Source of the DNA: Callorhinus ursinus | Lineage: Eukaryota > Chordata > Mammalia > Carnivora > Otariidae | DNA: 64,000 bases | Assembly (NCBI RefSeq): GCF_003265705.1 | Contig: NW_020312785.1 | Location: forward strand, 25,060,561 to 25,124,560 | Reading direction: 5' to 3' | Part shown: positions 57,963-64,000 of the stretch, piece after piece | Layout: every line of letters starts with the position of its first letter | Position numbering within the stretch: the first letter of the stretch is position 1 | Notes under the pieces: generated by a model | The model's database searches: none | What the model was told of the DNA's origin: nothing | Seen by the model: only the letters and a program-made list of their open reading frames with translations | Made by a program: the position numbers and the translations under genes

Positions 57963-59082
57963 TCTTATATGACTAGCAATAATAAATCTAGTCAAACAGT
58001 TGATCAAACTTTCCTTGATAGGCAAAATAATACTAACAAAATAAATAAAGAAAAAAAAGAAATGAAAAGTACTCAGCTTTTCTATAATGGCTTGTGAAAT
58101 GATGCTTATAAACCTTATAAAATAGCTTACTTTACATGGATTAATAAAGTCACATAACATCATAAGCTCTTAGGTTTTTTTCTTCTTCATTCTTTGCTGT
58201 GGAGTTTCAGGGACATCTAATTGAAAGCACACTAGTTCGATGCCTTTTGAATATAACTCCTCATTTCTGAACCATATTTTCCTCACCCTTCAAATGAAGG
58301 AAGTTGCTTTGTTGGCTCCTAAGAGTCTGATCCTATTTTTCTGAGATTTGCACATATGTCCCATTGAGTAGTAGAAAAACAATTGTTTGTATCTCTCCCT
58401 TCTACTATCATTGAATATATATAAATGCTTGCTTTGTTGGTGTCTGAAAAAAATATACTTTCTTCCTTAGAAAACCAATCGCTTTAGAGGAACAACTTCA
58501 TTTCTCTTTGAACTCAAGCTAAAAATGTTTTAAAGATCATATAAAAATTATCATTTTATACTTCTCACTCAAGATTTGTCTATGTTTCTATCCCATTGAG
58601 TTTTATTACTTGAACTGAATTCATGAGAAGTTATTTCAGAATTCCTTATTCATACTCGTTCAACATCAAAGAAAATAAATGCAATAGAATTAGCAAGAAT
58701 GAATTATTTATTTTATTTCTAATTGATAATCAGGCCCAATTCCATGTTCTGAGAACTTCTAACATTTTTCCTCCTCTTTTTTTATTCTTATAAACATTAT
58801 AGTTAAGATTTTAATAACTAAGCATGATATATGGAGGGAAACCACTTAAATATTAAAAATACTACCATAAAAACTGATAATCTATGACATCGAATATTCA
58901 CAGCATTATTACAAGTTATTAAATGGGAAAACAGCTCTATATGTTTAAAAACCATTATATTGTGAACTTGCTTTTAATAGCTGTTATACTTAATGGTCTA
59001 TCATCTTTCATTATAAATCTAATAAGTGAGATGCATATAACTCATTTTAATCATCCCTGAGTTGAAACTTATTATATTGGTT
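57963..59082. other. No assignable feature
   Basis: About 1.1 kb of AT-rich sequence. Nothing is recognised. Confidence 0.35.
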
Positions 59083-59329
59083 TAAAGCCATCCAGGGGCA
59101 CGTGGATGGCTGAGTCAGCTAAGTATCCAACTCTTGGTTTCAGCTGAGGTCATGACCTCAGGGTCCTGAGATTAAGCCCAGCATCAGGCTCTGTACTGGG
59201 CATGGAGCCTGCTTAAGGTTCCCTCTCTTTCTCTCTCTCTGTCCCCAACCCCTACCCCGACCCCACACTCACACACACTTATGCTCTCTCTCTCTCTAAA
59301 AGAAAAAGGAAAAAAAAAATAAAGCTATC
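59083..59329 (+). mobile_element. Older CAN-SINE, sense, with duplication
   Basis: The body at 59093-59319 has a diverged head GGGGCACGTGGATGGCTGAGTC, an expanded CT/CA-rich region and an A-rich tail. TAAAGCCATC at 59083-59092 and TAAAGCTATC at 59320-59329 form the duplication. Confidence 0.9.
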
Positions 59330-60981
59330 TTCTAGATAGACACAGAACATTTTCTTCTCTCTGAGCAACATTGTTTAAAAAAATTAAATTCAAGAAGACC
59401 CCCCAAAAAGTTCCTTATGATACCATAACATTTTCTAGAGATTGTAAAGCACGAATAGAAAATATTTTTAAGAACATGGCTTGCCTGTTGTTTGCTAAGT
59501 CAAGTGAACTTGTTATAAAGTGCAAGTGAAAATGACCTAAAGTGAGAGTGCAAGTGAGAATCGTCAGGGAACATTGTTGTTTCTGTAGAGGTGTGCATTT
59601 GAAAGAAAGAGAAATGTTTTAAAGATGTTTTGAAGTCTTGTCTTTTGAAATAAAGATCACTGTTCAAGAGAAAATAGATTCATTGATTATCACAGAAATA
59701 TTAGGATGTCCATTTAGTGCACAAATGCATTTCATAAACTCTATTTTATAAAATGAAATTATCTTTTTCTCTTCAGCTGCACATTGAAGCCCTATTTTAT
59801 AAATTCTAAATGACTATCATAAATTATTCATTTTTATGAAGTCAGTATTACAAAACATGAAAAATAAAAGCTATGCCATGAAACCTATATTTTCCAACAT
59901 TGTGAAACAAATGGACCAAACTAACAGAGTAAGTCCCAACAATTACTTTCTGCCAGGTAAGATGTTTCACAAGGTCACAATCATCACTAAATGACATTTA
60001 TTTAATTCTACATGATGTTATAGAATATGATATAGTTTTATATCAGTCTACCTGCATGATTTTAAGCTGATGTAGATTTTAAGAGACATATTTATTCCAT
60101 AACCACATATTCAAGAATTAATATTAACAGCATGATACTATGGTTAACATTGTTATCATTAAATACAGGCATGGGTAAATGTATTTTTTTCTACAATTTT
60201 ATCAACTACACTTAGTCAAGATCTAATGGTAACCATTAGCAATCATGTCACTCTTTCCTTTTATTCACATTCTCTTGTAACATGGCCTTTTTATAGTTAT
60301 TTTGACTTATTTTCCTGATGCTTGGGCAATAACTCCAGTTATACCCAAACACATTTCATGGGTGACTGTATTTAATTAAAGACCTCTTTAATTTTAAAAT
60401 TTACATTCTGGAGTATAACTCTTCTTTATTCAATAAATTGTCACATCTTTTCTATTTTATCTCTAGAATATCTCCAATTTGTTTGTCTTTCTCCCTCCAC
60501 ATAGCACCATTGAAATTCAGGCTCGTAGATCTCTGGCATAAAATTCTGGGGCATATTTATCATCTATTTCCTTGACTCTAGAATATTTACTTCCCTAATT
60601 TTTCCCCAAACTGAAAATTACCTTCATAACATGTAAGTGTAACCATTCACTCTCTGTGTAAAAATCACTCAACAACTATGAATGAGTGCATGAGAAAGTA
60701 GATTTCTTACCTAGACTTAAACTGTATTCCCAAATTGCCTTTCCCACTTAACTTTTGAAGATGCACTTTTTGAAGATGAACCTAGTCCACAAAATTTTAT
60801 ATCAAGCCCTTTTCCTCCCCCATGTGTTTCTCATCCTATACTCTGTATCTAAAGTTCATGGTTTCTGATTCTAGTTTCAGTAATCTTATACTTGTCAGCC
60901 CTACTGTCTGAGATATCGTCAAATGAGAATAATGGTGTGGACTAGATTACACCATTTTACCCTATTTTTAAATGTTGTAAC
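59330..60981. other. No assignable feature
   Basis: About 1.6 kb of AT-rich sequence without recognised insertions or genes. Confidence 0.4.
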
Positions 60982-61210
60982 TTATTCTGACCAGTTATTT
61001 TTTTTAAGATTTATTTATTTATTTTAGAGAGCGAGTGTGTGAATGGGAGGAGGGGCAGATGGAGAGACAGTCTCAAACAGGCTCTCTACTGATCATGGAA
61101 CCTGACGCAGGGCTCAAACTCAGGACCCAGAGATCATGACCCCAGCTGAAATCAAGAGTTGGATATTCAACCAAATGAGCCACCCAGGTGCCCTTATTCT
61201 GACCAGTTAT
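60982..61210 (-). mobile_element. CAN-SINE, antisense, with perfect 17-bp duplication
   Basis: The body at 60999-61193 begins T8-AAGATTTATTTATTTATT and ends GAGCCACCCAGGTGCCC. TTATTCTGACCAGTTAT is exact at 60982-60998 and 61194-61210. The body is moderately diverged although the duplication is intact. Confidence 0.96.
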
Positions 61211-61592
61211 TCACCATAGTCTTCCTATTCCCTCTTTGGGAGTACCATTAGACTATACCTCTTATAAATAGGTATGGCCAGGTCATGAGTTCTGGCCATG
61301 GGAACGTGGACAAAGTATGATTTCCAATTTTCCAACCCAAGAGTAATTTGACTTACAGTCTTCCATGCTCACTGTCGATCTCCCTGCTGAGATGTAGAGT
61401 GCTAGTGAGGGGCCCTGAGATCCTAGGCACCAGCAGCCCCACTGGATGAACCACGAATAGAGTTGTCAATTATTGCCTAAAACAAAGCCTCCTTATGAAC
61501 TGCTATAAACCTAACATGAGCGCATAAATCTTTATTCAGTTGAGGCACTGAGATTTTTGTTACACCAGTTAGCCTGGCCTGAACTAAAAAAA
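61211..61592 (+). mobile_element. Old LTR-like repeat, sense, family unassigned
   Basis: The 3' end 'cataaatctttattcagttgaggcactgagatttttgttacaccagttagcctggcctgaact' resembles the end of a common LTR-type repeat and is related to 15930-16000. The SINE at 60999 lies at its left edge. Confidence 0.5.
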
Positions 61593-62330
61593 TGCCCAGC
61601 ACCATATTTAGTAGATAGTGATACTAAAGATACTAGTAAACACATACGTTTCATTATTCTTCTACATGAATTCATGAATATTGCTGAAACAAACTCATGG
61701 AAAAATAGAACACATAAGCCCATTTTCTCCCTTAGGCTCTGTCTGGATTTCTATCCATACCTATATATTTTTATGATAACCATTATTTTCTTGAAGGTCA
61801 AGGTCTGCTTCTATTCTAGTATATGCAAACTTTCATATACTTAATATACCCTTTTGTTATAAAATTTAAAATTATAAATTGATTTTATTTCTTTACTTGA
61901 ACTGTATGTTATCATTTACATAGAAAGACTTTATAGCCAGAGTTTACATGGGTATAGATTTGACATCACAATCTTCTCCCTTAACTTTGCAGTGCCTAAA
62001 ATTCATCAACTTCAATATTATTTCTTCAACAACCATAGATTTGGTGAGAATTACTAGTACATGGAAGAAGATATATAAAGAACGGTCACTAGTATTGAGA
62101 TGAGTTATCAATGTGTGACAACTTCCTTTATTTTAACTATGTAACCAAGTGACTATTCCCAGTGAGGACATGAGCAAGTGATAGTGCTTTGATACAATAA
62201 TAAACACTTAAGTGTTATCATATGCATGGTGAAATATTAATAATACAGCTGTATCATTAAACCCCTACTGGTACTAAACACTGTATTGATTATTTTAAGG
62301 GATGATTATGTTTCAAAATAAAGCTTCAAC
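61593..62330. other. No assignable feature
   Basis: AT-rich sequence. The 95-codon frame at 61557-61844 has no recognisable domain. Confidence 0.35.
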
Positions 62331-62334
62331 CACC

Positions 62335-62570
62335 TGTAAACTGTCTTAGATTTGTCATGGAATTATCCTGATTTCAATTTCCTCATCTAATAATATGAGT
62401 ATTTATATTATATCTATATATCCATATACCCATATCCATATATGGGTATATGGATACCCATAATTTGGAGCTACAGCTTTCAGATTACATGAAGTGATTT
62501 TATTTGGAACACATAATGCTGTGCCTGGCACACACCAAATGCTCCGCAAATGTAGGTTCTCTCCTGGTCC
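62335..62570 (+). mobile_element. MIR, sense, interrupted by a TA-rich palindrome
   Basis: 'tttcaatttcctcatctaataatatgagta' is the MIR core, and 'acacataatgctgtgcctggcacacaccaaatgctccgcaaatg' is its 3' end. Between them lies a TATCCATATACCC palindromic stretch. Confidence 0.7.
62419..62456. repeat. Perfect 17-bp inverted repeat with 4-bp loop
   Basis: The left arm at 62419-62435 is TATCCATATACCCATAT, the loop at 62436-62439 is CCAT, and the right arm at 62440-62456 is ATATGGGTATATGGATA. Confidence 0.95.
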
Positions 62571-62829
62571 TCTTCACTGCAGCCTTTGGCTAGGCTGTCC
62601 AGGTTTCCTTTCCCAGGCAGTGCCCACTTCTTCCATATTTTCTATCTCATATTTATCTCACAGCAGAATTTAAATTCTCCAACAAAGTTAGTCTATAAAC
62701 ATCTATGCACATGAGTTTATTTAATAATGACTAAATGTATTGATCTTTTATGTTAGTGTATGAGAGTTTTTGCTACTTACTAGCATAAAATTGTCTTTAA
62801 AGCCATGTTACGACTAAATTCCATAAATA

Positions 62830-62945
62830 ACAAAACTACTAATAGCTATACAGCACTTTCTAAGTGCAAGGCACTGTTCTAATTACTTTATATATATTGA
62901 CATATTTAATTATACCCCAAATCCTATGAGATCAGAAAAGGGATC
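62830..62945 (-). mobile_element. MIR, antisense
   Basis: 'cagcactttctaagtgcaaggcactgttctaattacttta' followed by 'atttaattataccccaaatcctatgaga' is the MIR complement. Confidence 0.7.
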
Positions 62946-63420
62946 TCAGTTCCTCTAAAGAGCAAATTTGATTTTAGGTTTTCAATAGCCTTCCCCCCGC
63001 CCCAAGACACTGGTTAAACGTTCTAACTGTATGGAGTATTGATTAGTATAATTTTAAAACATCATTTTAAATATATCAATGAAATGACCTGAAAGTAAGG
63101 CTATACCACGCCCCCAAAAGAAATCAAACTTGCAATACTAGGAGATAAACACATGTGCCAAGCATAATTCTCAGCCTGAGGATTTCAGTTTTCACTGAAA
63201 CTTGGATATATTTGGCTTCTGTTGATTGACTGAATTGGGAAAGGAGAATAAAATCTAAGGATGTACAAGCTGGGGAATCTAGTAGGACAATAGTGCGTAA
63301 CACCGAGATTCTGGGTGATACATATTTAACGTGAGAATGAGTGAGAGATTAATCCAGGTACATTAGAAGAAAACACAAAGACAATCTACCTCTATCTCCT
63401 TAACACTGAGTAAAGGAAAA
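62946..63420. other. No assignable feature
   Basis: No gene or repeat family is recognised. Confidence 0.35.
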
Positions 63421-63494
63421 CATCTCTCTATATCTATCTATCTATCTATCATCTATCTATCTATCTATCTATCATCTATCTATCATCTATCCCT
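63421..63494. repeat. (CTAT)n microsatellite with CATCTAT interruptions
   Basis: About 16 CTAT units are broken by ATC-type interruptions. Confidence 0.95.
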
Positions 63495-63683
63495 TTTAGA
63501 ATCATATTCCCGTGTAGCCCTTCACCCCCATTATTGCAGTAAATTCCCAAAAAACATGAGATTCAAAACAATGCAAGAATTGAGAAATAAGACTGAGTAA
63601 ATTGTAGCAGGTAGAGGCCAAATTATCATTTTACTGATAAAGGCTATATTTGTTTTTTTTTTGCCTTTTGTTTTTGTTTTTGT

Positions 63684-64000
63684 TTTTTTAATAATTTTTT
63701 ATTGTTATGTTAATCACCATACATTACATCATTAGTTTTTGATGTAGTGTTCCATGATTCATTGTTTGTGCATAACACCCAGTGTTCCACACAGAACGTG
63801 CCCTCTTTAATACCCATCACCAGGCTAACCCATCCCCCCACCCCCCTCCCCTCTAGAACCCTCAGTTTGTTTTTCAGAGTCCATCGTCTCTCATGGTTTG
63901 TCTCCCCCTCCGACTTACTCCCCTTCATTCTTCCCCTCCTGCTATCTTCTTTTTTTTTCTTAACATATATTGCATTATTTGTTTCAGAAGTACAGATCTG
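63684..64000 (-). mobile_element. Young L1 3' end, antisense, continuing past the window
   Basis: The complement of the carnivore L1 tail and both G-rich 3' UTR modules is present: 'attgttatgttaatcaccatacattacatc', 'ttccatgattcattgtttgtgc', 'aatacccatcaccaggctaacccatcccccc', then the second module's end near 63955-64000. Its 5' extent lies beyond the right edge, so its length and coding state are unknown. Confidence 0.93.

Noticed and set aside
61557..61844. 95-codon frame as a candidate gene
   Set aside because: It starts in an LTR-like 3' end, shows no domain and contains typical random AT-rich codons.

Overview
This is a stretch of carnivoran nuclear DNA, AT-rich and apparently intergenic or deep intronic. 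The diagnosis rests on many copies of the tRNA-derived CAN-SINE: the head reads GGGCGCCTGGGTGGCTCAGT, followed by a CT-rich body and an AATAAATAAAATCTT-A(n) tail. The head differs from the dog-type SINEC_Cf head as I remember it, and together with the L1 3' ends it suggests an arctoid caniform (bear, seal or mustelid group). No database search was possible, so the species is open. I found no supportable host protein-coding gene, structural RNA gene, CpG island or CRISPR array. Every long open reading frame is either a retroelement remnant or chance.

Layout. 1-9 kb: an antisense L1, a 90-bp micro-insertion of L1, a very old L1M 3' region split by a SINE, an old LTR-like repeat, L2 pieces, a SINE inside a SINE, then a Tigger (pogo-type) DNA transposon remnant abutting an ERVL-type pol remnant (about 6.27-8.6 kb). 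9-21 kb: MIR fragments, a solo ERV1-like LTR (12.57-12.91 kb), young CAN-SINEs, two young sense L1 insertions with target-site duplications (14.5-15.1 and 17.4-18.6 kb) and a complete MLT1-type LTR with a perfect 5-bp duplication (20.66-21.01 kb). 21-31 kb: MIR and L2 relics, a 5'-inverted old L1 (24.67-25.26 kb), and a rearranged block in which 586 bp from 30.77-31.36 kb recurs at 27.72-28.31 kb beside a broken antisense L1.

31.4-39.8 kb is poor in recent insertions. 39.8-42 kb holds an LTR inside an LTR, with a SINE in each. 45.3-46 kb is a twin-primed L1. 48.6-49.9 kb is a SINE cluster. 52.9-54.6 kb holds an ERV1-like LTR and a 212-bp near-identical inverted copy of its 5' half plus unique flank. 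The right edge is an antisense young L1 that continues beyond the window.

There are no genes working together here. The biology is retrotransposition: L1 machinery mobilising itself and the CAN-SINEs, overlaid by at least two small local duplications that do not look like retrotransposition. Those two duplications (27.7/30.8 kb and 52.9/54.4 kb) are the most unusual observations. Family names for the oldest repeats come from memory of consensus sequences and should be confirmed with RepeatMasker.
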